From: Streptomyces sp. GESEQ-35
Lineage (GTDB): Bacteria; Actinomycetota; Actinomycetes; Streptomycetales; Streptomycetaceae
Direction: 5' to 3'
Length of the DNA stretch: 64,000 nucleotides
NCBI RefSeq assembly: GCF_017948485.1
Contig: NZ_JAFFSX010000011.1
Location: 186,001 to 250,000, forward strand
The first letter of the stretch is position 1, and each line of letters begins with the position of its first letter. The position numbers were made by a program, and so were the translations under genes. The notes beneath the pieces were generated by a model. The model made no database searches. It saw only the letters and a list, made by a program, of their open reading frames with translations, and was not told where the DNA came from. Positions 46,732 to 55,800 of the stretch are shown piece after piece.

Positions 46732-47379
46732 GTGACAGCCCGCCCGGACCACCGCAACCCTCTCGTGTTCGACACGCACGAGCTGGGGCGGCGGCCTGGT
46801 GCGCTACAGCGCCTGACCCGCGAGATCGACGCCCCCAAGGATCTCGGGATCCAGGGAGTCATCGGAGTGCCGGAAGGCGCCCCGGTGAAGCTCGACCTCC
46901 GCCTTGAGTCGGTCATGGAAGGGGTGCTTGTCACAGGCACCGCCCGTGCACAGGCCGAGGGGGAGTGCGTAAGGTGTCTGGAGCCGCTGGAGCTGGCGCT
47001 CGAAGCGGACTTCCAGGAGATGTTCTCGTACCCTGACGCCGACGACCGGGGCCGCCCGAAGGCGGAGCCGGCCGACGACGCCGAGGAAGACGAGGACAGG
47101 CTCTTCATCGAGGACGGACTGTTCGACCTCGAACCCGTGCTGCGTGATGCGGTGGTGCTCGCACTGCCGATGCAGCCGGTGTGCCAGGACGACTGCCTGG
47201 GCCTGTGCTCCGAGTGCGGAGCGCGGCTCACGGACGACCCGGACCACCACCATGACGCCGTCGACATCCGTTGGGCGGCACTGCAGGGACTCGCCGGTTC
47301 ACTCGAAGACGGCGAGAAGGACGAGATCAGTGGCGAAGCGCCTTCGTCGGCGCGCGCCAACGAGAAGCAGGAGAAGTAG
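46732..47379 (+). CDS. DUF177 (YceD-like) protein
   Basis: 215 aa, GTG start. DUF177 layout: [20 protein letters not shown], a beta-rich core ([19 protein letters not shown]), [22 protein letters not shown], acidic linker, and [18 protein letters not shown]. The Cys residues ([12 protein letters not shown]) probably bind a metal. In many bacteria YceD sits directly before rpmF, as here (2 bp gap), and has been connected to 23S rRNA maturation. Confidence 0.92.
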   Translation: MTARPDHRNPLVFDTHELGRRPGALQRLTREIDAPKDLGIQGVIGVPEGAPVKLDLRLESVMEGVLVTGTARAQAEGECVRCLEPLELALEADFQEMFSYPDADDRGRPKAEPADDAEEDEDRLFIEDGLFDLEPVLRDAVVLALPMQPVCQDDCLGLCSECGARLTDDPDHHHDAVDIRWAALQGLAGSLEDGEKDEISGEAPSSARANEKQEK

Positions 47380-47381
47380 CC

Positions 47382-47555
47382 GTGGCTGTTCCGAAGCGGA
47401 AGATGTCGCGCAGCAACACGCGCCACCGCCGGTCGCAGTGGAAGGCTGCGGTCACCCCCCTGGTTGCGTGCGAGCGCTGCCACGAGCCCAAGCAGCAGCA
47501 CATTGCGTGCCCGTCTTGCGGCACCTATAACAAGCGCCAGGTCCTCGAGGTCTGA
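47382..47555 (+). CDS. rpmF: Ribosomal protein L32 (zinc-type)
   Basis: 57 aa from GTG 47382. [20 protein letters not shown] at the N-terminus and four zinc cysteines in [21 protein letters not shown]. Coupled to the DUF177 gene upstream and rnc downstream. Confidence 0.96.
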   Translation: MAVPKRKMSRSNTRHRRSQWKAAVTPLVACERCHEPKQQHIACPSCGTYNKRQVLEV

Positions 47556-47574
47556 GCGGCTGGTGAGAGGCACA

Positions 47575-48468
47575 GTGTCCACGCCCAAGAAGAATTCCTC
47601 CCGTGCGAGCGGGAGTGACCCGGCGGACAACACGGCCTCGTCCCACACGCTGTTGGAAGGGCGGCTCGGGTACAAACTCGAGTCCGCCCTTCTGGTGCGT
47701 GCGCTGACCCACCGTTCCTACGCGTACGAGAACGGCGGTCTGCCGACCAACGAGCGGCTGGAGTTCCTCGGGGACTCCGTGCTCGGTCTCGTGGTCACGG
47801 ACACGCTGTACACGACCCACCCCGACCTGCCCGAGGGCCAACTGGCCAAGTTGCGGGCCGCGGTGGTCAATTCGCGTGCGCTGGCGGAGGTCGGCCGTGA
47901 GCTCGACCTGGGTTCCTTCATCCGGCTCGGCCGTGGTGAAGAGGGCACGGGCGGCCGGGACAAGGCGTCCATCCTCGCCGACACCCTTGAAGCGGTGATC
48001 GGTGCGGTCTATCTCGATCAGGGCCTCGATGCGGCCTCCGAACTGGTGCACCGCCTGTTCGACCCGCTGATCGAGAAGTCCTCGAATCTCGGAGCCGGCC
48101 TGGACTGGAAGACCAGTCTCCAGGAGCTCACCGCGACCGAGGGGCTCGGCGTGCCCGAGTACCTGGTCACGGAGACCGGCCCCGATCACGAGAAGACCTT
48201 CACTGCTGCCGCCCGCGTCGGAGGCGTCTCGTACGGCACCGGCACCGGCCGCAGCAAGAAGGAGGCGGAGCAGCAGGCAGCTGAATCCGCGTGGCGGTCC
48301 ATCAAGGCCGCGGCGGAAGAGCGTGCCAACGCTGCCAGGGCCGATGCGGCCAAGGCCGAAGCGGTCGGGACCGACGCGGCGCAAGCCGACGCGGTCAGGG
48401 CCGAGGCGGCCGAGCCCGAGGTGGCAGAAGCCACCGGGGGCGCCGACGAGGCCCAGGCCTCCGCCTGA
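47575..48468 (+). CDS. rnc: Ribonuclease III (AbsB) with an Ala-rich C-terminal extension
   Basis: 297 aa from GTG 47575 (AGAGG upstream; GTG 47563 is an alternative). RNase III signature [18 protein letters not shown] and metal site in [22 protein letters not shown], then a dsRNA-binding domain ([31 protein letters not shown]). After it come about 55 residues of Ala/Glu/Asp repeats ([20 protein letters not shown]), which make the protein longer than the S. coelicolor enzyme (276 aa as I recall). In Streptomyces this gene (absB) is needed for normal antibiotic production. Confidence 0.94.
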   Translation: MSTPKKNSSRASGSDPADNTASSHTLLEGRLGYKLESALLVRALTHRSYAYENGGLPTNERLEFLGDSVLGLVVTDTLYTTHPDLPEGQLAKLRAAVVNSRALAEVGRELDLGSFIRLGRGEEGTGGRDKASILADTLEAVIGAVYLDQGLDAASELVHRLFDPLIEKSSNLGAGLDWKTSLQELTATEGLGVPEYLVTETGPDHEKTFTAAARVGGVSYGTGTGRSKKEAEQQAAESAWRSIKAAAEERANAARADAAKAEAVGTDAAQADAVRAEAAEPEVAEATGGADEAQASA

Positions 48469-48481
48469 CGAACAGCGCAAC

Positions 48482-48518
48482 CCGAGCGCCCGCCCCGGCT
48501 TGTGGGGCGGGCGCTCGG
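48482..48518 (+). terminator. Terminator after rnc
   Basis: Perfect 15-bp stem CCGAGCGCCCGCCCC with a 7-nt loop, between rnc and mutM. It suggests that mutM is at least partly transcribed from its own promoter or by readthrough. Confidence 0.8.
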
Positions 48519-48548
48519 CTCGTACACCGGCTCGTTACGGGGGATCCC

Positions 48549-49409
48549 ATGCCCGAGTTGCCCGAGGTCGAGGTCGTACGGCGGGGCCTGGAACGGTGGG
48601 TCGCCCACCGGACCGTCGCCGACGCCGAGGTCCTCCACCCGCGCGCGGTACGCCGCCACCTCGCCGGCGCTGACGACTTCGCGCACCGCCTCAAGGGTCA
48701 TCGCATCGGCACCCCCAGCCGCCGCGGCAAGTACCTCTGGCTGCCCCTGGAGGACACCGACCAGTCGGTCCTCGCCCACCTCGGCATGAGTGGCCAGCTC
48801 CTCGTCCAGCCGCACATCGCACCTGACGAGAAGCACCTCAGAATCCGGGTGAGATTCGCCGACGACCTCTCCACGGAACTGCGCTTCGTCGACCAACGCA
48901 CCTTCGGCGGCCTGTCGTTGCACGACAACACCCCCGACGGCCTGCCCGACGTCATCGCGCACATCGCCCGCGACCCGCTCGACCCGCTCTTCGACGACGA
49001 GGCCTTCCACCAGGCGCTGCGCCGAAAGCGCACGACCATCAAACGGGCCCTGCTCGACCAGTCGTTGATCAGCGGCGTCGGCAACATCTATGCGGACGAG
49101 GCCCTTTGGCGCGCCCGCGTCCACTACGAACGTCCGACGGCCGGCTTCACCCGCCCCCGCACCGCCGAACTCCTCGGCCACGTAAGGGATGTGATGAACG
49201 AGGCGCTCGCCGTCGGCGGCACCAGCTTCGACAGCCTCTACGTCAACGTCAACGGGGAGTCGGGCTACTTCGACCGCTCGCTCGACGCGTACGGCCGCGA
49301 GGGACTGCCGTGCAAGAGGTGCGGTACGCCGATGCGCCGCCGCGCCTGGATGAACAGGTCCAGCTACTTCTGCCCGCAGTGTCAGCGGGCGCCGCGCGTC
49401 TCGTCGTAA
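48549..49409 (+). CDS. mutM: Formamidopyrimidine-DNA glycosylase
   Basis: 286 aa from ATG 48549. Catalytic N-terminus [17 protein letters not shown] (Pro2, Glu3), conserved Lys in [10 protein letters not shown], the H2TH part ([20 protein letters not shown]) and the C-terminal zinc finger ([18 protein letters not shown]). Removes 8-oxoguanine and other oxidised bases. The last 28 bp overlap the convergent hxlR-type gene. Confidence 0.95.
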   Translation: MPELPEVEVVRRGLERWVAHRTVADAEVLHPRAVRRHLAGADDFAHRLKGHRIGTPSRRGKYLWLPLEDTDQSVLAHLGMSGQLLVQPHIAPDEKHLRIRVRFADDLSTELRFVDQRTFGGLSLHDNTPDGLPDVIAHIARDPLDPLFDDEAFHQALRRKRTTIKRALLDQSLISGVGNIYADEALWRARVHYERPTAGFTRPRTAELLGHVRDVMNEALAVGGTSFDSLYVNVNGESGYFDRSLDAYGREGLPCKRCGTPMRRRAWMNRSSYFCPQCQRAPRVSS

Positions 49410-49783
49410 CGAGCCCGTGCGGTGAGCACGTCGTCCATGCGGCCCTCGACGAAGTGGATGAGGGCCAGCAGGCGTTCGGCGACCTCGCGGCCCAGCGGGG
49501 TCAGTTCGTAGTCCACGCGGGGCGGGTTCGTCGGCTGGGCCTCGCGGTGCACCAGGCCGTCGCGTTCCAGTGCGTGCAGAGTCTGGGACAGCATCTTCTC
49601 GCTCACGCCGTCGACGCGGCGACGCAGCTCGTTGAAGCGCAGGGAACTCTCGTGCAGGGCGCCCAGCGTGAGTGTGCCCCAGCGGCCGGTGGCGTGCTCC
49701 AGGGTGTCGCGCGAGGGGCAGGCTCTGTCGAACACGTTGTACGGGAGGTCCTGCGCCTCCGTGCGCCCTTGAATGGTGTCCAT
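49382..49783 (-). CDS. HxlR-family transcriptional regulator
   Basis: 133 aa. Winged helix of the HxlR type: [60 protein letters not shown], and [15 protein letters not shown] single Cys (FDRACPSRD) stands in the N-terminal position used as redox sensor in YodB/QorR-type members. It is divergent from a flavodoxin-like quinone reductase gene with a perfect palindrome between them, so it probably represses that gene and itself. The 3' end overlaps mutM by 28 bp. Confidence 0.92.
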   Translation of the reverse strand: MDTIQGRTEAQDLPYNVFDRACPSRDTLEHATGRWGTLTLGALHESSLRFNELRRRVDGVSEKMLSQTLHALERDGLVHREAQPTNPPRVDYELTPLGREVAERLLALIHFVEGRMDDVLTARARYDETRGAR

Positions 49784-49822
49784 CCCTCAAGCGTACTTGA
49801 GCGCAGCGCTAACCCGTAGATT

Positions 49823-49843
49823 GCACTAACTGAAAGTTAGTGC
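49823..49843. promoter_or_regulatory. Palindrome between hxlR-type and flavodoxin genes (candidate operator)
   Basis: GCACTAAC and GTTAGTGC with a TGAAA spacer, perfect. A second palindrome CTCAAGCGTACTTGAG is at 49786-49801, beside the regulator start. AT-rich dyads of this ACTnnC...GnnAGT kind suit HxlR-family dimers. Confidence 0.6.
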
Positions 49844-49890
49844 TTTCCTTTGGTTATCGCCAGCGAGCTGCCTACCCCTGGAGTACGTAC

Positions 49891-50481
49891 ATGACCAGCC
49901 CTGTTGTCTCCATCGCCTACCACTCCGGCTACGGCCACACCGCCGTCCTCGCCGAGGCCGTCCGCTCAGGTGCCGCCACGGCCGGCGCCGAGGTCCACCT
50001 GATCAAGGTGGACGAGATCATCGAGGAGCAGTGGGCGACTCTCGACGGCTCGGACGCCATCGTGTTCGGTTCGCCGACCTACATGGGCACCGCGTCCGGC
50101 GCCTTCCACGCATTCGCCGAGGCCACCTCGCAGCGCTGGGCCGAGCAGGCCTGGACGGACAAGCTGGCCGCCGGCTTCACCAACTCCGGCTCCAAGAGCG
50201 GTGACAAGGTGCACACCCTGCAGTTCTTCCAGGTCCTGGCCGCCCAGCTCGGCATGCACTGGATCAACCTCGGCCTGCTTCCCGGCTGGAGCACCAGCGG
50301 CGGCTCCGAGAACGACATCAACCGCCTCGGCTTCTTCACCGGCGCCGCCGCCCAGACCAATACCGACCAGGGTCCGGAGGCCGTCCACAAGGCCGACGTG
50401 GAGACGGCCGAGCACCTGGGGCGCCGGGTGGCCGAGACCGCGAAGGTTTTCGCGCGGGGGCGCGCCGCGGTCGCCGCTTAG
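49891..50481 (+). CDS. Flavodoxin-like NAD(P)H:quinone oxidoreductase (WrbA-like)
   Basis: 196 aa from ATG 49891. FMN-binding pattern of the family: SIAYHSGYGHTAVLAEAV, DAIVFGSPTYMGTASGAFHAF and the glycine-rich loop AGFTNSGSKSGDKVHTLQFF. Probably a two-electron reductase protecting from quinones. Regulation by the divergent HxlR protein is likely; that arrangement is seen with YodB, QorR and similar systems. Confidence 0.92.
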   Translation: MTSPVVSIAYHSGYGHTAVLAEAVRSGAATAGAEVHLIKVDEIIEEQWATLDGSDAIVFGSPTYMGTASGAFHAFAEATSQRWAEQAWTDKLAAGFTNSGSKSGDKVHTLQFFQVLAAQLGMHWINLGLLPGWSTSGGSENDINRLGFFTGAAAQTNTDQGPEAVHKADVETAEHLGRRVAETAKVFARGRAAVAA

Positions 50482-50497
50482 GCGCTGACGCACGAAA

Positions 50498-50534
50498 GGC
50501 TCCCGACACCGGTCACTGTGACCGGACGGGAGCC
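50498..50534. terminator. Terminator between the flavodoxin and CAP genes
   Basis: Outer stem GGCTCCCG/CGGGAGCC and inner stem CCGGTCA/TGACCGG with a CTG loop, between convergent genes. Confidence 0.75.
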
Positions 50535-50551
50535 CCTCGTCGTATGTGCTG

Positions 50552-51649
50552 CTAGTAACCGAAGTCCTGCGTCCACCAAGGTCCACCGGACCCGATGTGG
50601 ACGCCCACGCCCAGCGTCTTGAAGTCGCAGTTCAGGATGTTGGCCTTGTGGCCGGGGCTGTTCATCCAGGCCTCCATGACCGCCGCCGCGTCGGCCTGGC
50701 CGCGGGCTATGTTCTCGCCGCCGAGGTCGGTTATCCCGGCTGCCTCGGCCCGGTCCCACGGAGTGGCCCCGCTGGGGTCGGTGTGGTCGAAGAAGCCCTG
50801 CTCGGCCATGGCGTCGCTGAACTCCCGGGCCAGCTCGGCCAGCGCGCTGTTGGCGGCCACCGGGCTACAGCCGATCTTCGCCCGCTCCTGGTTGACGAGC
50901 GTGAGCACCTCGGCCTCGGCCTTGGCCTCCGCGGAGACCGTCACCGGGGCGCTGGTCTCCTTCGGCGGCGCCTTCGTGGCCTTACGCGTCGGCGTCGGCG
51001 TGGCCTTCGGCTTCTTCGAAGGCGTCGTCTCCGGCTTCTTCGACGGAGTCTTGGTCGGTGCAGCGGAGGACGCCGAGACGGACGGCGTCGGCGAGGCCGA
51101 ACGCTCGGAGTCACGGCTCGTCGACTCGTCGGTGTCGCGGCTCTCGGCGGCGCCGGACGTGCCGCCCTGCTCCGTGGCGGAGTTGGTCGGTGTGTCCACG
51201 GCCTGCACGCTGTCGCCGCCGTCACTGCCGCCGCCGAGCTTGTAGTTGTCGACGCCGGGCACCACACCCGCGGCGACCGCGACCGTGCCGATGGCGACCG
51301 CGGCGGAGACACCGAGCAGTCCGGTGCGCACCGGATGCACTGCCTTCTTCTTGCGGTGCCCACTTGCCCGCCGTGCGCCCTCGTCGGATGCCGCGTCCGG
51401 GAAGACGACGCGGTAGTCCTCGTCCGAGGCGAAGAGGTAGCGCTCGCTGCGCGCGGTGGTCTCGGCGTAGTCCTGCGTGTTCAGGTAGGGCGCCGTGCCT
51501 ATCGTCCGACGGTCTCCGGCATACGTGTCGTATCCGTCGTACGAGTCCTGCGGGCCGTGGCTCCCCGTGTGGGAACCGTACGTTTCTGTGACCCCCGTGG
51601 CGCGGCCCGTGGCGGCGCGGCCGGCGGCTGAGCGTCGGTGGCGTCCCAT
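50552..51649 (-). CDS. CAP/SCP-domain protein with one membrane helix
   Basis: 365 aa. Cytoplasmic N-terminus of about 105 residues rich in Gly, Tyr, Ser and Asp, a basic KKKAVHPVR before one membrane helix (GLLGVSAAVAIGTVAVAAG), a long Ser/Thr/Pro/Lys stalk (TPSKKPETTPSKKPKATPTP) and a C-terminal CAP domain: LTLVNQERAKIGCSPV, FFDHTDPSGATPWDRAEAAG, GGENIARGQADAAAVMEAWM and NSPGHKANIL. Likely type II membrane topology with the CAP domain outside the cell. A perfect palindrome lies 50 bp upstream of the start. Confidence 0.9.
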   Translation of the reverse strand: MGRHRRSAAGRAATGRATGVTETYGSHTGSHGPQDSYDGYDTYAGDRRTIGTAPYLNTQDYAETTARSERYLFASDEDYRVVFPDAASDEGARRASGHRKKKAVHPVRTGLLGVSAAVAIGTVAVAAGVVPGVDNYKLGGGSDGGDSVQAVDTPTNSATEQGGTSGAAESRDTDESTSRDSERSASPTPSVSASSAAPTKTPSKKPETTPSKKPKATPTPTRKATKAPPKETSAPVTVSAEAKAEAEVLTLVNQERAKIGCSPVAANSALAELAREFSDAMAEQGFFDHTDPSGATPWDRAEAAGITDLGGENIARGQADAAAVMEAWMNSPGHKANILNCDFKTLGVGVHIGSGGPWWTQDFGY

Positions 51650-51699
51650 GTCCTTGCCTTCCTCGTCCTATGCGGTCGACTCGCCCGAGCGGTCAACGC

Positions 51700-51721
51700 A
51701 ACTCACTCGATCGAGTGAGTT
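51700..51721. promoter_or_regulatory. 22-bp perfect palindrome between CAP and acyP genes
   Basis: The left half is AACTCACTCGA, followed by its exact complement without spacer. It lies in the divergent promoter region of the CAP-domain gene and acyP. TetR or GntR-type regulators bind such sites; none is encoded nearby. Confidence 0.5.
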
Positions 51722-51809
51722 TCATATGAGATTCATTGGGGCTGGACGGTACCGCATGGCGCTCGGTGAGGAAGTGTCTCGAGAGACATTGGCCGGTTAG
51801 GTTGCACCC

Positions 51810-52091
51810 ATGAGCGAGGATGTGCGGCTGGTCGCCTGGGTGCGTGGACGCGTCCAAGGTGTGGGTTTTCGCTGGTTCACGCGGGCCAAGGCCCTCGAAC
51901 TCGGCGGCCTGAGTGGTTTTGCTCTCAATTTGGAGGACGGACGGGTCCAGGTGGTCGCGGAGGGCCCGCGCGGGGCGTGCCAGGGGCTGCTCGACTGGCT
52001 TCAGGGCGCCGACACGCCCGGGAGCGTGGACGGTGTCACCGAGATCTGGGACACACCTCGCGGCGGCTACGACGGCTTCGCCATCCGCTGA
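51810..52091 (+). CDS. acyP: Acylphosphatase
   Basis: 93 aa, family length. Active-site Arg in [17 protein letters not shown] and Asn in [14 protein letters not shown]. Hydrolyses acyl phosphates in the cytoplasm. Commonly found before smc in actinobacteria. Confidence 0.95.
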   Translation: MSEDVRLVAWVRGRVQGVGFRWFTRAKALELGGLSGFALNLEDGRVQVVAEGPRGACQGLLDWLQGADTPGSVDGVTEIWDTPRGGYDGFAIR

Positions 52092-52472
52092 GCGATTTCT
52101 GTAAAGCGCCCCAGGCGGAAGCGGAGGGACATGCCACCGGCAGCTGCCGCGAGCAGAAAGGGCCTGGTGGTTGCCAAGAACCGTGCGTCGTGGCAGGCTC
52201 CGCACCTAAGGATGATCGTCGCGCCCTGAGAGGCCCGCAGGAGCAGCAGCGCCGCCGTTTCCCGGCCGCGCGCCCCCGGGATGCCCACCAATACAGGGCG
52301 TGATCGTGTTGACCGTCAAACTTTTTGGTGAGACGCTGAAAGCCCCGCGCACCTTAGCTGTTTGGCATGGATGAACGGCAACACAAACTCAACAGTGCCA
52401 AGCACCGCGGGTGCGATTCCCTCACGACCCACACCGCTTCGGTCGGTCACTCAGTGTGGAGGACCATCCATC
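52092..52472. other. 381-bp region between acyP and the small coiled-coil gene
   Basis: Holds one tiny candidate ORF (52131-52229), and a TTGACC box at 52309 in an AT-richer patch that could be part of a promoter for the next gene. No RNA gene recognised. Confidence 0.4.
52131..52229 (+). CDS. Possible 32-aa peptide, very small ORF
   Basis: ATG directly after GCGGAGGGAC, a strong ribosome site with short spacing. Encodes a basic, Ala-rich start (MPPAAAASRKGLVVAKN) and ends RMIVAP. Third-position GC is only moderately raised, so coding is uncertain. No family recognised. Confidence 0.3.
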   Translation: MPPAAAASRKGLVVAKNRASWQAPHLRMIVAP

Positions 52473-52676
52473 ATGGCAAAGGCGCTTCTCGGTTACGTCG
52501 GCGGCTCCGACCCTCGACTCCTCGCCGAGATGCGACGGCTCCAGCAGCGCGTCCAGGACCTGGAATCCGAGCTCGGACGGATCCAGGCGGAGAACGACGA
52601 GCTGACGGCTGCCGCTTCTCACGACAGGATCATGGAGAGCATCGACGCACACCAGGCGGAGCCTGCGCTCACCTGA
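52473..52676 (+). CDS. Small coiled-coil protein upstream of smc
   Basis: 67 aa from ATG 52473; GGAGGACC lies upstream. After a short MAKALLGYVGGSDPRLL comes one continuous amphipathic helix (AEMRRLQQRVQDLESELGRI, then QAENDELTAAAS) with heptad spacing of Leu and Val, which suggests a dimeric coiled coil. No known domain. Ends 218 bp before smc, with a terminator between. Confidence 0.82.
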   Translation: MAKALLGYVGGSDPRLLAEMRRLQQRVQDLESELGRIQAENDELTAAASHDRIMESIDAHQAEPALT

Positions 52677-52744
52677 TCACTGCATCACACAACGACAGCA
52701 GTGGTTGGGCTGCCCGGATCAGCCGCTAAGTTGTCAGAGTTTGC

Positions 52745-52766
52745 AAGGGACGCTTCGGCGTCCCTT
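52745..52766 (+). terminator. TTCG-tetraloop terminator before smc
   Basis: 9-bp stem AAGGGACGC with a TTCG loop followed by CTTTCTT, a classic intrinsic terminator for the small coiled-coil gene. Confidence 0.88.
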
Positions 52767-52894
52767 CTTTCTTGCCCCCGCGCATCCTTTCACTCTCTTT
52801 AACGTCTGGTGTGCCCTGCACGTTCATGGGTGAAACCGCGGGGTACCCCAGGGTTCAACGTGTGAGATACCGGCGGGAGGTAGAGTCCAGCGGC

Positions 52895-55800
52895 GTGCAC
52901 CTCAAGGCCCTGACCCTCCGTGGGTTCAAGTCGTTCGCCTCGGCGACCACGCTCCGGTTCGAGCCGGGGATCACGTGTGTCGTCGGACCGAACGGCTCGG
53001 GCAAGTCCAATGTCGTGGACGCGCTCAGCTGGGTCATGGGTGAGCAGGGCGCAAAGTCGCTGCGCGGCGGCAAGATGGAGGACGTCATCTTCGCCGGCAC
53101 CACCGGCCGTCCGCCGCTGGGCCGGGCCGAGGTGTCCCTGACCATCGACAACTCGGACGGGGCGCTGCCCATCGAGTACGCCGAGGTCACCATCACGCGG
53201 ATCATGTTCCGCAACGGCGGCAGCGAGTACCAGCTCAACGGCGACACCTGCCGCCTCCTCGACATCCAGGAGCTCCTCTCCGACTCCGGCATCGGCCGCG
53301 AGATGCACGTCATCGTCGGCCAGGGCCAGTTGGACTCCGTCCTGCACGCCGACCCCATGGGCCGCCGCGCCTTCATCGAAGAGGCGGCCGGCGTCCTCAA
53401 GCACCGCAAGCGCAAGGAGAAGGCGCTCCGGAAGCTGGACGCGATGCAGGCCAACCTCGCGCGCGTGCAGGACCTGACGGACGAACTCAGAAGGCAGCTC
53501 AAGCCCCTGGGCCGGCAGGCCGCCGTCGCGCGCAGGGCCGCCGTCATCCAGGCCGACCTGCGGGACGCCCGCCTCCGTCTCCTCGCCGACGATCTCGTAC
53601 GACTCCGCGAGGCGCTCAATGCCGAGGTCGCCGACGAGGCCGCGCTGAAGGAACGTAAGGAAACCGCCGAGCTGGAGCTGAAGAAGGCGCTCCAGCGGGA
53701 GGCCCTCCTGGAGGATGAGGTACGGCAGCTCACGCCGCGCCTCCAGCGCGCCCAGCAGACCTGGTACGAGCTCTCCCAGCTCGCCGAGCGCGTCCGCGGC
53801 ACGATCTCGCTGGCCGACGCGCGCGTGAAGAGCGCCACCTCGACGCCCCCGGAGGAGCGGCGCGGCCGCGACCCCGAGGACATGGAGCGGGAGGCCGCCC
53901 GTATCCGGGAACAGGAGGCCGAGCTCGAAGCGGCCCTGGAGGCGGCCGAGCGAGCGCTGGACGACACGGTCGCGCACCGCAGCGAACTGGAGCGCGAACT
54001 GGCGATGGAGGAACGGCGCCTGAAGGACGTCGCCCGCTCCATCGCCGACCGCCGTGAAGGACTCGCCCGGCTGAACGGCCAGGTCAACGCCGCCCGCTCA
54101 CGCGCCGCCTCCGCCCAGGCCGAGATCGACCGGCTGGCCTCGGCCCGGGACGAGGCCCAGGAGCGGGCCGTCACCGCCCAGGAGGAGTACGAGACCCTCA
54201 AGGCCGAGGTCGACGGCCTCGACGCGGACGACGCCGAACTCGCCGGACAGCACGACGCGGCCAAGACAGCGCTCGCCGAGGCGGAAGCCGCCCTGACGGC
54301 AGCCCGCGAGGCGGCCACGGCGGTGGAACGCAAACGCGCCGCCACCCAGGCCCGCCATGAGGCCCTGGCGATGGGTCTGCGGCGCAAGGACGGAACCGGC
54401 GCACTGCTGAGCGCGAAGGACCGGCTCACGGGCCTGCTGGGTCCGGCGGCGGAGCTGCTTACGGTGACGCCGGGCCACGAGGTCGCGCTGGCGGCTGCGT
54501 TCGGGGCGGCAGCCGACGCGATCGCGGTGACGTCCCCGTCGGCGGCAGCGGACGCGATCCGCCTGCTGCGCAAACAGGACGGCGGACGGGCGGCCCTGCT
54601 GCTCGCGGGTGACCCGGACGCGCCCGGTGGGGCAGCGCCCCAAAGGGGCGCGGGGAACTGCGCGACCAGCCACGACGTACCTGCAGACGAGCGACGGCCT
54701 GTCCCGGCACCCCCTGCGGAGCACTTCGCTGCCGACCTGGTCCGTGGCCCCGCCGAGCTGATGTCCGCCGTGCGTCGGCTGCTCCGGGGGGTCGTCGTCG
54801 TGGAGACCCTCGAGCAGGCCGAGGACCTCGTGTACGCGCGGCCCGAGTTGACCGCCGTAACCGCCGAAGGCGACCTCCTGGGCGCGCACTTCGCGCACGG
54901 CGGCTCCGCCGGGGCCCCCAGCCTGCTCGAAGTACAGGCCTCCGTGGACGAGGCCGCCGCCGAGCTGGAAGAGCTGGCCGTACGGTGCGAGGAACTCACC
55001 GAGGCACAGCACGCGGCGACCGCGCGGCGCAAGGAGTGCGCCGCGCTCGTCGAAGAGGTGGGGGAGCGGCGCAGGTCCGCAGACCGGGAGAAGTCGGCCG
55101 TAGCGCAGCAGCTCGGGCGGCTGGCCGGGCAGGCGCGCGGCGCTGCCGGAGAGGCCGAGCGGTCCACCGCGGCGACGGCGCGGGCGCAGGAAGCGCTCGA
55201 CAAGGCCGTGGAGGAAGCCGAGGTGCTGGCCGAGCGGCTCGTCGTCGCCGAGGAGATGCCGGTCGAGGAGGAACCCGACACCTCCGTACGGGATCGGCTC
55301 GCCGCCGACGGCGCCAACGCACGGCAGACGGAGATGGAGGCCCGCCTTCAGGTCCGTACGCACGAAGAGCGGGTCAAAGGACTGGTCGGACGTGCCGACT
55401 CCCTCGACCGCGCCGCCCGAGCGGAGCGCGAGGCACGCGCGCGTGCCGAGCAGCGGCAGGCGCGCCTCAGGCACGAGGCCTCCGTCGCGGAAGCCGTCGC
55501 CTCCGGTGCGCGGCAGCTGCTCGCCCACGTCGAGGTCTCCCTCACCCGCGCCGACCAGGAACGCACCGCCGCCGAGGCCGCCAAGGCGCGGCGCGAGCAG
55601 GAGCTGACCGTCGCCCGGGGCGCGGGGCGCGATCTCAAGGCCGAGCTCGACAAGCTGACGGACTCCGTGCACCGCGGTGAGGTGCTCGGCGCCGAGAAGC
55701 GGATGCGGATCGAGCAGCTGGAGACCAAGGCGCTGGAGGAACTGGGCGTCGAGCCGGCCGGGCTCGTCGACGAGTTCGGCCCGCATCAGCTGGTCCCGCC

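Noticed and set aside
52855-55317. 820-aa minus-strand frame opposite smc
   Set aside because: Ser/Ala/Arg-rich antisense of a coiled-coil gene; no domain, and smc is certain.
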